From contig NZ_CP091110.1 of assembly GCF_021560175.1 (NCBI RefSeq), positions 1,602,001-1,666,000 on the forward strand: 64,000 nt of DNA, given 5' to 3'. The stretch comes from Neobacillus drentensis (GTDB lineage: Bacteria > Bacillota > Bacilli > Bacillales > Cytobacillaceae). Under the pieces are notes generated by a model that made no database searches, was not told where the DNA came from, and saw nothing but the letters and a program-made list of their open reading frames with translations. Both the position numbers and the translations under genes were made by a program. Shown here piece after piece: positions 33,798 to 43,099 of the stretch; position 1 is the stretch's first letter; every line of letters starts with the position of its first letter.

Positions 33798-34058
33798 TTA
33801 GGATAGTAAGCGGAGTTGTGGAATGATGGGCGTAAGCACGGTTTGGGCCAAAGTGCCAATACTCATTCCGACAGTTGCTGCCTTGCTCCATTTAAAAATA
33901 TGAACCTTTTCTTCTTTTGTCTCATACAAAAATAATAATTGATCCCCTTCTTCGGCAATGCCAATTTTATGATAGGAGATATTATTTTGTTGAAGTACGA
34001 TTTCGAAAGCTTTGTGTAATAAGCTTAAGGTTTTCTGATCAACTGGCTGATTTTGCAT
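33798..34058 (-). CDS. Hypothetical protein
   Basis: 86 residues, with an amphipathic first half, a central LLFLYETKEEKVHIFKW beta-like stretch and a hydrophobic C-terminus (VGMSIGTLAQTVLTPIIPQL). No family recognised. The ATG has a strong CAGGAGGAACT site, which supports it as a real gene. It sits alone between the FtsH-like gene and prfC. Confidence 0.6.
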   Translation of the reverse strand: MQNQPVDQKTLSLLHKAFEIVLQQNNISYHKIGIAEEGDQLLFLYETKEEKVHIFKWSKAATVGMSIGTLAQTVLTPIIPQLRLLS

Positions 34059-34323
34059 AGTTCCTCCTGAGGAAAATAAATATTTTTCATTATCTCCATT
34101 ATATTCCTTTCGCCTCTATCATAAAAGAAAAATCTTAAGTAAACCATCTGAAATATTGCAAAGTTGGCCTTTGCGAGATAAGATTGAAGTTATGGATAAA
34201 AATTTCACGCTAAAAATGGTACGCATGGCCGAAATTAGCGAAATCGGTTCCTTCCCCGCAGGTTTGAAGGGGCCTTATTTAAAGGAAGTATGATGACTTC
34301 TTTGTTAAAGAGAGGAAGACAAG
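34059..34323. other. Intergenic region upstream of prfC
   Basis: No gene was found. GGCCTTTGCG (around 34166) can pair with CGCATGGCC (around 34222), and CCCC/GGGG pairing is possible further down, so a structured leader for prfC is conceivable. No known riboswitch was recognised. Confidence 0.3.
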
Positions 34324-35904
34324 ATGGGTAACAATTTTAAAGAAGAAGTATTGTCACGCCGGACATTTGCGATTATATCCCACCCGGATGCCGGTAAAAC
34401 AACATTAACAGAAAAATTACTTTTATTTGGTGGGGCTATTAGAGACGCTGGTACTGTTAAAGCAAAAAAAACAGGAAAGTTTGCTACAAGTGACTGGATG
34501 GAAATCGAGAAACAGCGTGGAATTTCCGTTACCTCCAGTGTAATGCAATTTGATTATGATGGATTCAGGGTTAACATTCTTGATACACCTGGACATCAAG
34601 ATTTCAGTGAAGATACGTACAGAACTTTAATGGCTGTTGATAGTGCAGTAATGATCATTGACTCAGCAAAAGGGATTGAAGAACAAACCCTAAAACTTTT
34701 TAAAGTATGCCGTATGCGCGGTATTCCAATATTTACGTTTATGAATAAGCTTGACCGCCAAGGGAAAGCGCCGCTTGAACTTCTTGCCGAACTAGAAGAA
34801 GTTCTTGGAATTGAATCTTATCCAATGAATTGGCCAATCGGAATGGGAAAGGAATTCCTAGGCATTTATGACCGTTTCCATAAGCGGGTTGAACAATTCC
34901 GTGTAAGTGATGAGGAGAGGTTTATTCCGCTTAATGACGAAGGGGAAATTGTTGGAGAGCATCCGATAAAAGATTCCGGTCTATATGATCAAACGCTAGA
35001 GGAAATTCTACTGCTTAATGAAGCTGGTAATGAGTTCTCAGCAGAAAGAATTGCGGAGGGGAATCTAATTCCTGTTTTCTTCGGAAGTGCCTTAACAAAT
35101 TTCGGTGTTCAGACTTTCTTAGAGTCTTATCTGCAATTTGCACCGCCGCCCAAAGCGCGTAATTCATCCATAGGTGAAATTGATCCATTAGGAGATCAAT
35201 TTTCGGGGTTTGTGTTTAAAATCCAAGCGAATATGAATCCTGCTCACCGCGACCGAATAGCCTTTGTGCGTGTTTGTTCAGGTAAGTTCGAACGTGGAAT
35301 GACGGTTAATATACCACGCTTAGGAAAACAATTAAAGCTATCTCAGTCGACATCTTTTATGGCAGAAGAACGAAATACAGTCGAAGAAGCTGTTAGTGGA
35401 GATATTATCGGATTGTATGATACAGGGACTTATCAAATTGGCGATACCTTAACGACCGGCAAAAATGACTTTCAATACGAGCGGCTGCCACAGTTTACAC
35501 CTGAATTATATGTCAGGGTTTCCGCTAAAAACGTCATGAAGCAAAAATCCTTCTATAAAGGTATTCAACAGCTTGTCCAGGAAGGGGCTATTCAGCTCTT
35601 TAAGACAGTTAGGATGGAAGAATATTTATTAGGTGCGGTTGGTCAGCTTCAGTTTGAAGTATTCGAACATAGGATGAGAAATGAATACAATGCCGAGGTA
35701 TTAATGGAGCGCATGGGTTCAAAAATTGCCAGATGGGTTGAAAATGAAACGGTTGATGAAAACCTATCGAGTTCGAGAAGTTTGCTGGTAAAAGACAGAT
35801 ATGATCATTATGTCTTTTTATTTGAAAATGATTTTGCGTTAAGATGGTTCCAGGAAAAAAATCCAGATGTTAAACTTTATAACCCAATGGACCAAAACGA
35901 ATAG
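34324..35904 (+). CDS. prfC: Peptide chain release factor 3
   Basis: 526 residues, typical RF3 length. The GTPase has G1 [34 protein letters not shown] and NKLDRQGK, followed by EF-G-like domains. It recycles RF1/RF2 from the ribosome after termination. B. subtilis lacks prfC, so its presence is worth noting among Bacilli. The ATG follows AAGAGAGGAAGACAAG. It is monocistronic with a strong terminator. Confidence 0.95.
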   Translation: MGNNFKEEVLSRRTFAIISHPDAGKTTLTEKLLLFGGAIRDAGTVKAKKTGKFATSDWMEIEKQRGISVTSSVMQFDYDGFRVNILDTPGHQDFSEDTYRTLMAVDSAVMIIDSAKGIEEQTLKLFKVCRMRGIPIFTFMNKLDRQGKAPLELLAELEEVLGIESYPMNWPIGMGKEFLGIYDRFHKRVEQFRVSDEERFIPLNDEGEIVGEHPIKDSGLYDQTLEEILLLNEAGNEFSAERIAEGNLIPVFFGSALTNFGVQTFLESYLQFAPPPKARNSSIGEIDPLGDQFSGFVFKIQANMNPAHRDRIAFVRVCSGKFERGMTVNIPRLGKQLKLSQSTSFMAEERNTVEEAVSGDIIGLYDTGTYQIGDTLTTGKNDFQYERLPQFTPELYVRVSAKNVMKQKSFYKGIQQLVQEGAIQLFKTVRMEEYLLGAVGQLQFEVFEHRMRNEYNAEVLMERMGSKIARWVENETVDENLSSSRSLLVKDRYDHYVFLFENDFALRWFQEKNPDVKLYNPMDQNE

Positions 35905-35914
35905 TTCAGTTAGC

Positions 35915-35943
35915 AAAACAGCGGAGGCATCCGCTGTTTTTTA
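35915..35943 (+). terminator. Terminator after prfC
   Basis: AAAACAGCGGA/TCCGCTGTTTT, 11-bp perfect stem with 4-nt loop and six T. Confidence 0.92.
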
Positions 35944-36084
35944 ATATCTTTAAACAGTGTTCTTACATAAAATGGAATTTTTTTGGAAAATATTCAGTGT
36001 ATCCTCGTTAATTTGGCATAGGAATGGTTAAGCTAAGTGGAGAAGTTTTTCTTCTTAAATGCCATAATGAAACGGGATAGAATA

Positions 36085-36573
36085 ATGAAAAAAATGAGCA
36101 GATTGGAAGCAGTTCTCTGGAATATTGCCTTCCCTGGTTTCACCCAATTATTAACAGGGCAGTATATAAAAGGGGTCTTATTTGTTGTTTTAGAGTTTAT
36201 TATGAATGTAAATAGTCATTTTAATCGGGCCATTATGCACAGCTTTTTAGGGGAAATAGAACAGGCTGAGATGTTGGTAAATTATCAATGGCTTATGTTT
36301 TATCCTTGTATTTACATGTTTTCGATGTGGGATGCCTACCGATTTGCAATGCCAGCGGAGGAAAAGTATTCTTATTTGCCTTTTGTTTTCGGGGCTTACT
36401 TTGTAACAGTTGGATTAATGGTCTCACCAAAGGTCACTTTTTTTGATATACATCCAGGACCTATTTTTTTACCAATGATATTCCTCATTCCAGGTTTACT
36501 GGTAGGCGGCGGGATAAAAAGAATTTTAAAAGTAAGGGATAAAAGTCCCGATAGAGCGAATGAAAAGCTTTAA
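36085..36573 (+). CDS. Conserved multi-pass membrane protein
   Basis: Four or so hydrophobic helices after a start MKKMSRLEAVLWNIAFPGFT. I chose this ATG because the membrane-protein homology seems to begin there; in-frame GTG at 36037 and ATG at 36067 are alternatives with no better ribosome binding site. Segments FPGFTQLLTGQYIKG and WLMFYPCIYMFSMWDAYRFA are striking. No function known. Confidence 0.6.
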   Translation: MKKMSRLEAVLWNIAFPGFTQLLTGQYIKGVLFVVLEFIMNVNSHFNRAIMHSFLGEIEQAEMLVNYQWLMFYPCIYMFSMWDAYRFAMPAEEKYSYLPFVFGAYFVTVGLMVSPKVTFFDIHPGPIFLPMIFLIPGLLVGGGIKRILKVRDKSPDRANEKL

Positions 36574-36604
36574 ATCACTTATTTGATTTAAAGTTTTTTA
36601 TTTT
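36568..36604 (+). terminator. Terminator after the membrane protein gene
   Basis: CTTTAAATCA and TGATTTAAAG form a 10-bp stem, 6-nt loop, followed by a T-rich run; it overlaps the stop codon. Confidence 0.8.
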
Positions 36605-36937
36605 TATATCTGGTTGATTTAGGTCCGGGTTGAACCTAAAAGTACTTAATGCACTCCCACGTACCATGATAGGTGGATATGTTTTTATGATTGGGAAAAT
36701 TTTTTATTCTCCAACCCCCAGAAATAGTTCTTACAGAAACGTACCTATGTAGTAAAATGCGGACACAAAGTTCTTGAAAAAAGAAATGAAAATGAGAGGA
36801 GAACAGCACTAATAAAAAACTTAAACAATAACGTAAAAAGACTGCCATTTTGGGAGTTTTGTTTACCTGAATGCTTATTTCTACAAAGTCTTAAGTAACT
36901 ATATATATGTTATAATGGGACGAATAGAGGTGAGCGC
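36605..36937. other. Intergenic region upstream of sigI
   Basis: No gene seen. A TATAAT element at 36911-36916, about 20 bp before the sigI start codon, suggests the promoter; the matching -35 is unclear. The RBS is AGAGGTGAGC. AACCCCC (about 36712) resembles part of a sigma-I -35 element, but a paired -10 was not established. Confidence 0.35.
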
Positions 36938-37684
36938 ATGCTAAGTTTATTGTTTAAGACCAAGAAGAAAAAAAGAACTTTGGAAGAGACTGTTTTATTA
37001 GTCCAGAATGGTGACCAAGAGCTGCTGAATCATTTAATTGATTCCTATAAGCCCTTTATTGCTAAGACCGTTTCTTCCGTTTGCAGACGGTATATTTATG
37101 AATCTGATGATGAATTTAGCATTGGACTTATTGCATTTAATGAGGCAATCGAAAAATATTCTCCAGACCGGGGAAGCTCGTTATTGAGTTTTTCCGAAGT
37201 CATTATTAAGAGAAGAGTAATCGACTATATTCGTAAACAAACGAAAGATCAACATATTAGTATCGATATCACTAATCCATTACAAGAGGAAGAATCACCG
37301 GGAACGGTGATTGTCAACGAACTTTCCCTTGATGAATTTCATAAACAGAATGATGACCAATTACGGAAAGAAGAAATACTTCATTTCCAAAAAGTGCTGA
37401 CCTCTTTTGGTTTAAGTTTTAGTGACTTAGTGGAAAATTCACCAAAGCATACGGATGCCCGAATAAGTGCTATTCAAACAGCGAAAGTGCTTGTTGCCAA
37501 TCCAGAATTAAAAGAAATATTACTGGAAAAAAAACGTCTTCCTATCAAACAGTTAGAGTCAATGGTAAAGGTCAGCCGAAAAACGATTGAGCGGAATCGA
37601 AAATATATCATTGCCGTGGCACTTATTTTATCTAGTGATTATGTGTATATGAAGAATTATATAAAGGGGGTCCTGGATATATGA
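36938..37684 (+). CDS. sigI: RNA polymerase sigma factor SigI
   Basis: 248 residues. Region 2 is visible as VCRRYIYESDDEFSIGLIAF followed by NEAIEKYSPDRGSSLLSFSE, and the C-terminal DNA-binding part as KQLESMVKVSRKTIERNRKY. This matches SigI, the Bacillus/Clostridium sigma-70-type factor induced by heat or surface stress. It overlaps rsgI by 4 nt (ATGA), the conserved sigI-rsgI pair. The ATG follows AGAGGTGAGCGC. Confidence 0.93.
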   Translation: MLSLLFKTKKKKRTLEETVLLVQNGDQELLNHLIDSYKPFIAKTVSSVCRRYIYESDDEFSIGLIAFNEAIEKYSPDRGSSLLSFSEVIIKRRVIDYIRKQTKDQHISIDITNPLQEEESPGTVIVNELSLDEFHKQNDDQLRKEEILHFQKVLTSFGLSFSDLVENSPKHTDARISAIQTAKVLVANPELKEILLEKKRLPIKQLESMVKVSRKTIERNRKYIIAVALILSSDYVYMKNYIKGVLDI

Positions 37685-38763
37685 AAAAAGGAATTATCAT
37701 GGAAATAGACGATGCTTTCTTAACACTTTTAACCCCCAATGGTGAGTTCCTAAGGACCAAAAAACAAGATCAACTTTATTCGATTGGGGAGGAAATCCAT
37801 TTCTTTCCGATCACTACTTTACAAACAAGGGAATCATTTTTTTTATTAAAGAAAATGTTTAAAGCGAGAAGTGTATGGGCCGTAATGGCTGCCCTTTTAA
37901 TCTTACTTGGTTCTTTCCTTCCGCTCCATCAAAATAATAAAGCATACGCTTATATGTCAATCGATGCAAACTCGAGTATTGAACTCGGTGTAAATAAGAA
38001 GATGCAAGTTGTAAAATTAACAGGTTTCAATAAAGAAGGTCAAGAGGTTATTTCAAAGCTGAACGATTGGAAGAAAAAGGATGTTTCGGAAATTACTCAA
38101 TCTATTTTAGAAGAGATGAAACAAGCGGGTCAGTTAGAAAATAACCAAGAGGTAATTATTTCAACTGTTCGTGCGAGAGAGCAGGATGAGCAATCTGAAA
38201 AGGAACTTCAGAAGAATATAGATGAGATCAAAGCGTCGGCAGGTAAAGAAGAGCTAGAGTTGACCGTGTTAAACGCAACCCAGGAAGATCGGGATAAGGC
38301 CCACAATCTAGGGATTACCACCGGCAAATATCAAGAGAATAAAAATCAATCCAGTCACCGCCAAAAGGAAAAACAGAAGAAGAAGAATGAGAACCAGAAG
38401 CTTAACACAGTTCCCTTATCACCAAACGTTGTAATTCCACCGGGACAGCAAAAGAAGGTTAATAATGAGAATGCTGCGGCAGCAACTAAAGAGAAAAAGG
38501 CTATTAGTTCAAATGTATCAGTAGGAAAGACAGTCCCGCCAGGACAACTAAAAAAAGCAGAAAATCAATGGAAACAAGAACAGGGAAATAATAACCAACA
38601 GGCCAAACAGCAAATGAAACAGCAGCCAAAACAGCAGCCAAAACAGCAGCCGCATTCTTCCGCAAAAAATCAATCGAATGCCCATGGTAAAGCCGCCAAT
38701 CCTAATAACCATGAAAAGAAGCCAAATCAAAAAGAGCCAAATAACCATAATCATCATAAATAA
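37681..38763 (+). CDS. rsgI: Anti-sigma-I factor RsgI
   Basis: 360 residues. An N-terminal RsgI anti-sigma domain (1-50, KKGIIMEIDDAFLTLLTPNG) is followed by one transmembrane helix (64-82) and a conserved periplasmic-side region (YAYMSIDANSSIELGVNKKM). The long outer tail is rich in K, Q, N, P and H, with tandem KQQP units near residues 305-325. It inhibits SigI at the membrane. Tail composition differs from the sugar-binding domains seen in Clostridium RsgI proteins. The start overlaps sigI, so translation is coupled. Confidence 0.9.
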   Translation: MKKGIIMEIDDAFLTLLTPNGEFLRTKKQDQLYSIGEEIHFFPITTLQTRESFFLLKKMFKARSVWAVMAALLILLGSFLPLHQNNKAYAYMSIDANSSIELGVNKKMQVVKLTGFNKEGQEVISKLNDWKKKDVSEITQSILEEMKQAGQLENNQEVIISTVRAREQDEQSEKELQKNIDEIKASAGKEELELTVLNATQEDRDKAHNLGITTGKYQENKNQSSHRQKEKQKKKNENQKLNTVPLSPNVVIPPGQQKKVNNENAAAATKEKKAISSNVSVGKTVPPGQLKKAENQWKQEQGNNNQQAKQQMKQQPKQQPKQQPHSSAKNQSNAHGKAANPNNHEKKPNQKEPNNHNHHK

Positions 38764-38790
38764 AAGTCCGGTCTTAAACCGGACTTTTTT
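38762..38790 (+). terminator. Terminator after sigI-rsgI
   Basis: AAAAGTCCGGT/ACCGGACTTTT with a 5-nt loop and flanking A/T runs; it can also serve the convergent SASP gene. Confidence 0.9.
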
Positions 38791-38804
38791 CCATATTTAT
38801 TCAG

Positions 38805-39008
38805 TTATTGGTTATTATTTTGCCCGGATAATTGAGCTTGTGCTTGTTGGACTAATCTTTTGGTGATTTCTCCACCCACAGAACCATTTGCTCTTGAAAC
38901 GGTATCAGAGCCTAATTGAACTCCAAATTCTTGGGCAATTTCGTATTTTACCTGGTCCAAGTACTGCTCGATTCCAGGCACTAACAATTTATTACTGTTA
39001 TTTGCCAT
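38805..39008 (-). CDS. Alpha/beta-type small acid-soluble spore protein
   Basis: 67 residues from [22 protein letters not shown] and GTG codons one to three positions upstream are less typical starts. The GPR protease site region [14 protein letters not shown] and the DNA-binding segment [15 protein letters not shown] define the family. These proteins coat DNA in the forespore and protect it from UV and heat. The RBS is AAAGGAG. It should be transcribed by sigma-G, but I could not identify a clear promoter. Confidence 0.92.
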   Translation of the reverse strand: MANNSNKLLVPGIEQYLDQVKYEIAQEFGVQLGSDTVSRANGSVGGEITKRLVQQAQAQLSGQNNNQ

Positions 39009-39017
39009 CATTGACAC

Positions 39018-39197
39018 TCCTTTGTCTTAGGAAAGTTGAGACTTTCCTTGATAACTTTTTAAGCCTCGTCGCCACCTTTGAGGTGTACACACTTGGTACA
39101 ATTAGGATACAGAGGAGGTTTGTCCTCTGTATTCATAGTATCTATACCCTTTTAAATTTCTATAAGTGGTAATGTTTTTCGGATTTGGATAATTTCA
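39018..39197. other. Hairpin-rich gap between SASP and DUF3905 genes
   Basis: Three inverted repeats: GGAAAGT/ACTTTCC (39030-39047), CACCT/AGGTG (39073-39085), and a 10-bp perfect ATACAGAGGA/TCCTCTGTAT (39107-39132). None has a typical U-run, so terminator assignment is uncertain. Confidence 0.4.
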
Positions 39198-39551
39198 TTA
39201 ATCAGACCCTTTACTAACATCCTTTGTCGGATGCATAAAAGGATAAGCTTGTGGTTTTCTTTTGCTGTCAAGCAGTTCACGATTTTCAGATGTATTCCAG
39301 CCGATGTCATTTGTCGGATGAACCCACTCGTCTCCAGACATTATTGCGGGGTCTGTTTCCTCAGACCAATTTTCTAAAGGAGAGTTCTCTGAAGCGTATA
39401 AACTGTCACCAATGGTTACTCCAAATTCATTTACAAAGGGGACCTCCATTTTAATGCCTGTCCCTTCGAAACTTGGGGCATTTATTTGATGAGGCATGGT
39501 TTCATCAATCGTTACTTTTTCGGAGGACTGTTTATGATTTGATTTTTTCAT
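39198..39551 (-). CDS. DUF3905-like protein
   Basis: 117 residues, soluble, with HQINAPSFEGTGIKMEVPFV and EWVHPTNDIGWNTSENRELL, which I recognise as the DUF3905 pattern found in spore-forming Bacilli. The function is unknown. The ATG follows AAAAGGAGTGAACAGAAC. It neighbours the SASP gene on the same strand, and a spore role is a reasonable guess. Confidence 0.65.
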   Translation of the reverse strand: MKKSNHKQSSEKVTIDETMPHQINAPSFEGTGIKMEVPFVNEFGVTIGDSLYASENSPLENWSEETDPAIMSGDEWVHPTNDIGWNTSENRELLDSKRKPQAYPFMHPTKDVSKGSD

Positions 39552-39683
39552 GTTCTGTTCACTCCTTTTTCTTTTATTTTCTGTTTGAACATCAATTTTA
39601 TTTAAGAAAAATAAGGAAAGGAATGAACCTTGGCACTTTGCTCAAACTAAAGATGTACTATCATATCTTTGGGAGGATGTTAA

Positions 39684-39845
39684 ATGGCGAAACGTAAAGC
39701 GGAATTTAATGCAGTGGAAAAATATTCGAAAACCCCTCATAAAAATGTTCAGGAAAGTGAATTTTCCGCAGAGTTTACAGATAACAATAATGCCATTCGG
39801 TTCCAAAATCGTAATTCGAAACAAGGTAAAAAAGGTAGAAGCTAA
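39684..39845 (+). CDS. Small basic protein, possibly spore-associated
   Basis: 53 residues, rich in K, R, N and E (start MAKRKAEFNAVEKYSKTPHK). The ATG follows GGGAGGATGTTAA, a good site. Composition and size resemble minor small acid-soluble spore proteins, but I do not recognise the family. Its stop overlaps the next start by 1 nt (TAATG), so the pair is translated together. Confidence 0.6.
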   Translation: MAKRKAEFNAVEKYSKTPHKNVQESEFSAEFTDNNNAIRFQNRNSKQGKKGRS

Positions 39846-39973
39846 TGGTTAAGGAGAATCACAATCTAAGCCCCAAACCTATGGAAGAATTCAGTGTTGA
39901 AATAGGTGAGGTAAATGGGGTTAAGCTTTATGAAACGAAAAAGCATTTGAAGAAAATTGAAAAAAATAAATAA
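39845..39973 (+). CDS. Small protein translated with its upstream neighbour
   Basis: 42 residues (MVKENHNLSPKPMEEFSVEI followed by GEVNGVKLYETKKHL). The start is TAATG-coupled to the previous gene and a strong terminator follows, supporting a real bicistronic unit. The family is unrecognised. Confidence 0.55.
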   Translation: MVKENHNLSPKPMEEFSVEIGEVNGVKLYETKKHLKKIEKNK

Positions 39974-39996
39974 GCCGGGGGCTCCCGGCTTATTTT
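39968..39996. terminator. Bidirectional terminator
   Basis: AAATAAGCCGGG/CCCGGCTTATTT, 12-bp perfect stem with a 4-nt loop, between the small-protein pair and the convergent radical SAM gene. Confidence 0.9.
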
Positions 39997-40001
39997 AGAA
40001 A

Positions 40002-41738
40002 TTAAAAGGGAAATGTTAGGGTTTGGTCATTGCTTGGATCGAAGAATACTAATAGGTAGCCTTCTTTACGTTTCAAGTGCCCGGTTGTTAAATACTCACC
40101 TAAATCAAAGGTTAATCCCTCAAGCAGCGTATGCTTATATAAATCCTTTTCATCAAGCTGCAGTTGATTGAAATGATCCCCCAGCATGGTTGGATTGTCC
40201 ATTATTTGTTTATAAAGCTGGGACCGTTCACCTTTATCCAAGGAGGCCTCCCACCAAGGCTTTCTAGGCTTGTATTTGTGATTTCTTAAGTAATCGTACT
40301 TCATTAATCCTGCAATAATTTCCAGGTTTTCTACGGAGCGCTCCTTTAAAAATGAGTATAATCTCCTAAATAAGTCCTCTAGTTGATGACCGATTCGCGA
40401 CCATCCTTTATTGTCCCAGTAGGAACCAAACTCTTGAAAAAAGTCAAAAGGGGAGGGAAATACATGGTTGACAAGATATTCAACCGTATAATCCATTCGA
40501 TGGTCATTCCAATATTTCTCCAATACGTCCTCGACCTGTTTAATTCTAACAATATCATCAAACGATAGGACATTATTACTTAATATTTCATATGGTGAAT
40601 GGTCCATATATACATAGTGATGTTCGTCAGCGCGGAGACGAACCCCAGTCCCCCTCAGCATTTTTAAAAACCCCAATTGTAATTCTTCCGGTCTCATTTC
40701 GAATACATCATTGAATGTTTTTCGGAAGGATGAATAATCTTCTTCAGGAAGTCCGGCAATCAAATCAAGATGTTGGTCAATTTTGCGTCCTTCTTTGACC
40801 ATTGTGACGGTTCTGGTTAGCTTTTCAAAATTTTGTTTTCGTCTTACCAGCTCATTCGTGTAGTCATTGGTAGACTGAACGCCAATTTCAAATCTAAAAA
40901 GTCCTTTTGGGGCTTCTTGATTTAAAAATTCAATAACCTCCGGACGCATAATATCTGCCGTTATTTCAAATTGAAATACTGTTCCAGGCAGATGTTCATC
41001 AATAAGGAAACGGAACATTTCTAATGCGTAGCTTCTGCTGATATTGAAAGTACGGTCCACAAACTTAATGGTTTTAGCGCCATGGTCCATAAGATAGCGA
41101 ATATCGGCTTTTATTTTTTCACGATCAAAATATCTAACTCCGACTTCGATGGAAGAGAGGCAGAATTGGCAGCTAAATGGGCAGCCTCTGCTTGTCTCGA
41201 CATAAGTGACACGCTTTCCTAGTTCGGCGATATCCTCAGGAAAACGATAAGGTGATGGTAATTCTTTAAGATCTAGTTTATTCATTTGAGGGGTTATTTT
41301 TACTTCTCCATTTCCCCTATAAGCAATACCATGGACATTTCGATAATCTTGGGCGCCACTGATTTCATGGAGAAGCTGTTTAAAGGTTTGTTCTCCTTCC
41401 CCGATTACAATAAAATCAACATCAGAGTATTTTCCCATCCATTCGACTGTATCGTAGGTTACCTCTGGTCCCCCTAAAACAATTAAAATCGAAGGATCAA
41501 CCTTTTTTAGCATATTAACTACTTTGAGTGTTTCCTCTATGTTCCAAATATAGCAGCTAAAACCGATGACGTCCGGTTTTGCTTGGTAAAGGTCCGATAC
41601 AATATTTAGGACCGGATCCTTAATAGTATATTCTTTTAACGTAATGGGAAATTCTGGGGCAGCATAGGCCTTTAAATAACGAATGGCAAGATTGGTATGG
41701 ATAAACTTAGCATTCAGTGTAGAACAAATAACATTCAT
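40002..41738 (-). CDS. B12-binding-domain radical SAM protein
   Basis: 578 residues. An N-terminal Rossmann-like B12-binding region (about 1-140; DVIGFSCYIWNIEET, VLGGPEVTYD) precedes the radical SAM core with cluster motif CPFSCQFC (CxxxCxxC). A C-terminal domain follows, of the DUF4080 type. Such proteins use a 4Fe-4S cluster and S-adenosylmethionine for radical chemistry, often methylation or methylthiolation; the substrate is unknown. The ATG follows AAAGGAGCAATCAT. It is divergent from the ferredoxin-dependent oxidoreductase, a possible electron source. Confidence 0.85.
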   Translation of the reverse strand: MNVICSTLNAKFIHTNLAIRYLKAYAAPEFPITLKEYTIKDPVLNIVSDLYQAKPDVIGFSCYIWNIEETLKVVNMLKKVDPSILIVLGGPEVTYDTVEWMGKYSDVDFIVIGEGEQTFKQLLHEISGAQDYRNVHGIAYRGNGEVKITPQMNKLDLKELPSPYRFPEDIAELGKRVTYVETSRGCPFSCQFCLSSIEVGVRYFDREKIKADIRYLMDHGAKTIKFVDRTFNISRSYALEMFRFLIDEHLPGTVFQFEITADIMRPEVIEFLNQEAPKGLFRFEIGVQSTNDYTNELVRRKQNFEKLTRTVTMVKEGRKIDQHLDLIAGLPEEDYSSFRKTFNDVFEMRPEELQLGFLKMLRGTGVRLRADEHHYVYMDHSPYEILSNNVLSFDDIVRIKQVEDVLEKYWNDHRMDYTVEYLVNHVFPSPFDFFQEFGSYWDNKGWSRIGHQLEDLFRRLYSFLKERSVENLEIIAGLMKYDYLRNHKYKPRKPWWEASLDKGERSQLYKQIMDNPTMLGDHFNQLQLDEKDLYKHTLLEGLTFDLGEYLTTGHLKRKEGYLLVFFDPSNDQTLTFPF

Positions 41739-42085
41739 ATGATTGCTCCTTTATAAATTATGACCAAATAATCATTATAGCCTATTTTTGACCAAAAGAG
41801 TATTAGCCAAACTTTAAATCATCCAACTAGTAATATCTCTAGGGATGGTATCGGAGTGATGTTTACTGTTATATCACAGAAATAAATCTGTTATATAATT
41901 AAGCAAGCGTTTTAAAGTCTGATCTAATAATGTTTTTTTAAAAATAAATAAAGTGTTCCAAAAAAAATTGGCAGATGTTTGACTTTTATCACAGCTTAAA
42001 CTTCCTAATTGTCCTACAATAACGAAAGGGAAAAGTGATTAATAGATTATTTCGTAATTTTTGGAACGAAATGGGGAGGGACATT
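41739..42085. promoter_or_regulatory. Divergent control region of radical SAM and 2-oxoacid oxidoreductase genes
   Basis: No gene seen. ATATCACAG and CTGTTATAT form an inverted repeat (about 41872-41896). AGCAAGCGTTTTAA (41902-41915) is a weak cre-like match, 11 of 14. Further candidate -35/-10 pairs (TTGACT; TACAAT) lie between 41975 and 42020. Confidence 0.4.
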
Positions 42086-43099
42086 ATGTCGATTTTACCG
42101 AAAAAGAATGAACTTGGATTTTTTGAAATCCGATTAGAATCAATTGGCGGCCTGGGAGCAAACCTGGCAGGGAAAATGTTAGCCGAGGCAGGGGTCTTAA
42201 GTCTTGGGTTAAGAGGCTCGAATTTTTCATCCTATGGGTCGGAAAAGAAGGGTTCACCCGTAAAAAGCTTTATTCGTTTTTGTGATCCTGATGTTGAGAT
42301 TCGGGACCATAGTCCAATTGAGCAGCCGCATATTGTAGGAGTTTTCCATGAAGCATTATATAAAACAGTAAATGTGGTAAGCGGCTTGGCTGCGGATGGT
42401 ATAGTTTTAGTTAATACTGCAAGAGAATTTGATGACGTAAAAAAGGATTTGCATTTAGAGTATGGCTCACTTGCGATAGTCGATGCCTTAACGATCGCAT
42501 TAGAGGAGAAAACGAAGGTAAATACAGCCATGCTTGGCGCTTTATATCGAATTTGTGATTTCTTAAATCCCGAATCAATGAGAGATGTGATCCGGAAAAC
42601 TTTTACGAAAAAATATCCACACCTTGTTGAACCGAATATCAGGACATTTGACCGCGGCTATAATGAAGTTCAATTTAAAACCTACGAAGTGCCAGAAGGT
42701 GCTGAAGGAAAATCCTTTACACGTTCACTTCCACCACTCGGGTTTTTAACACAAGAACTGGGCGGAGTGATGGTTTCACAGGCAAATAGTATTTTAAAAG
42801 ATTTAAGTGGTTCACGGCAAGGCTTCCTGCCTGAATTCAAACAGGACAAATGCATAAACTGTGCAGCATGTGATAATGTTTGTCCAGATTTTTGTTTTGT
42901 TTGGGAAGAAGGGGAAGATAAACGCGGCAGAAAACAAATGTTTCTTAAAGGGATTGATTATCAATATTGTAAGGGCTGCTTAAAGTGTGTGGAAGCATGT
43001 CCAACCGACGCATTAGGCGATCTTCGTGAAATTTTGGGGTATGCGGATGAAAACCGTGTGAAGCAAAACTTTCCTTATATTACAGGAGGGGTACAATAA
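42086..43099 (+). CDS. 2-oxoacid:ferredoxin oxidoreductase, gamma-delta fused subunit
   Basis: 337 residues from the ATG after GGGGAGGGACATT; an upstream in-frame GTG (42035) would add 17 unsupported residues. The gamma domain (SIGGLGANLAGKMLAEAG) is followed by two 4Fe-4S clusters, CINCAACDNVCPDF and CKGCLKCVEACP, the delta ferredoxin part. It passes electrons from the TPP-bearing subunit encoded next to ferredoxin. It overlaps the catalytic subunit gene by 1 nt (TAATG). Confidence 0.88.
   Translation: MSILPKKNELGFFEIRLESIGGLGANLAGKMLAEAGVLSLGLRGSNFSSYGSEKKGSPVKSFIRFCDPDVEIRDHSPIEQPHIVGVFHEALYKTVNVVSGLAADGIVLVNTAREFDDVKKDLHLEYGSLAIVDALTIALEEKTKVNTAMLGALYRICDFLNPESMRDVIRKTFTKKYPHLVEPNIRTFDRGYNEVQFKTYEVPEGAEGKSFTRSLPPLGFLTQELGGVMVSQANSILKDLSGSRQGFLPEFKQDKCINCAACDNVCPDFCFVWEEGEDKRGRKQMFLKGIDYQYCKGCLKCVEACPTDALGDLREILGYADENRVKQNFPYITGGVQ

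Noticed and set aside
34191..34292. Apparent small upstream gene before prfC
   Set aside because: On careful reading the frame from ATG 34191 stops after 15 codons and has no ribosome binding site.
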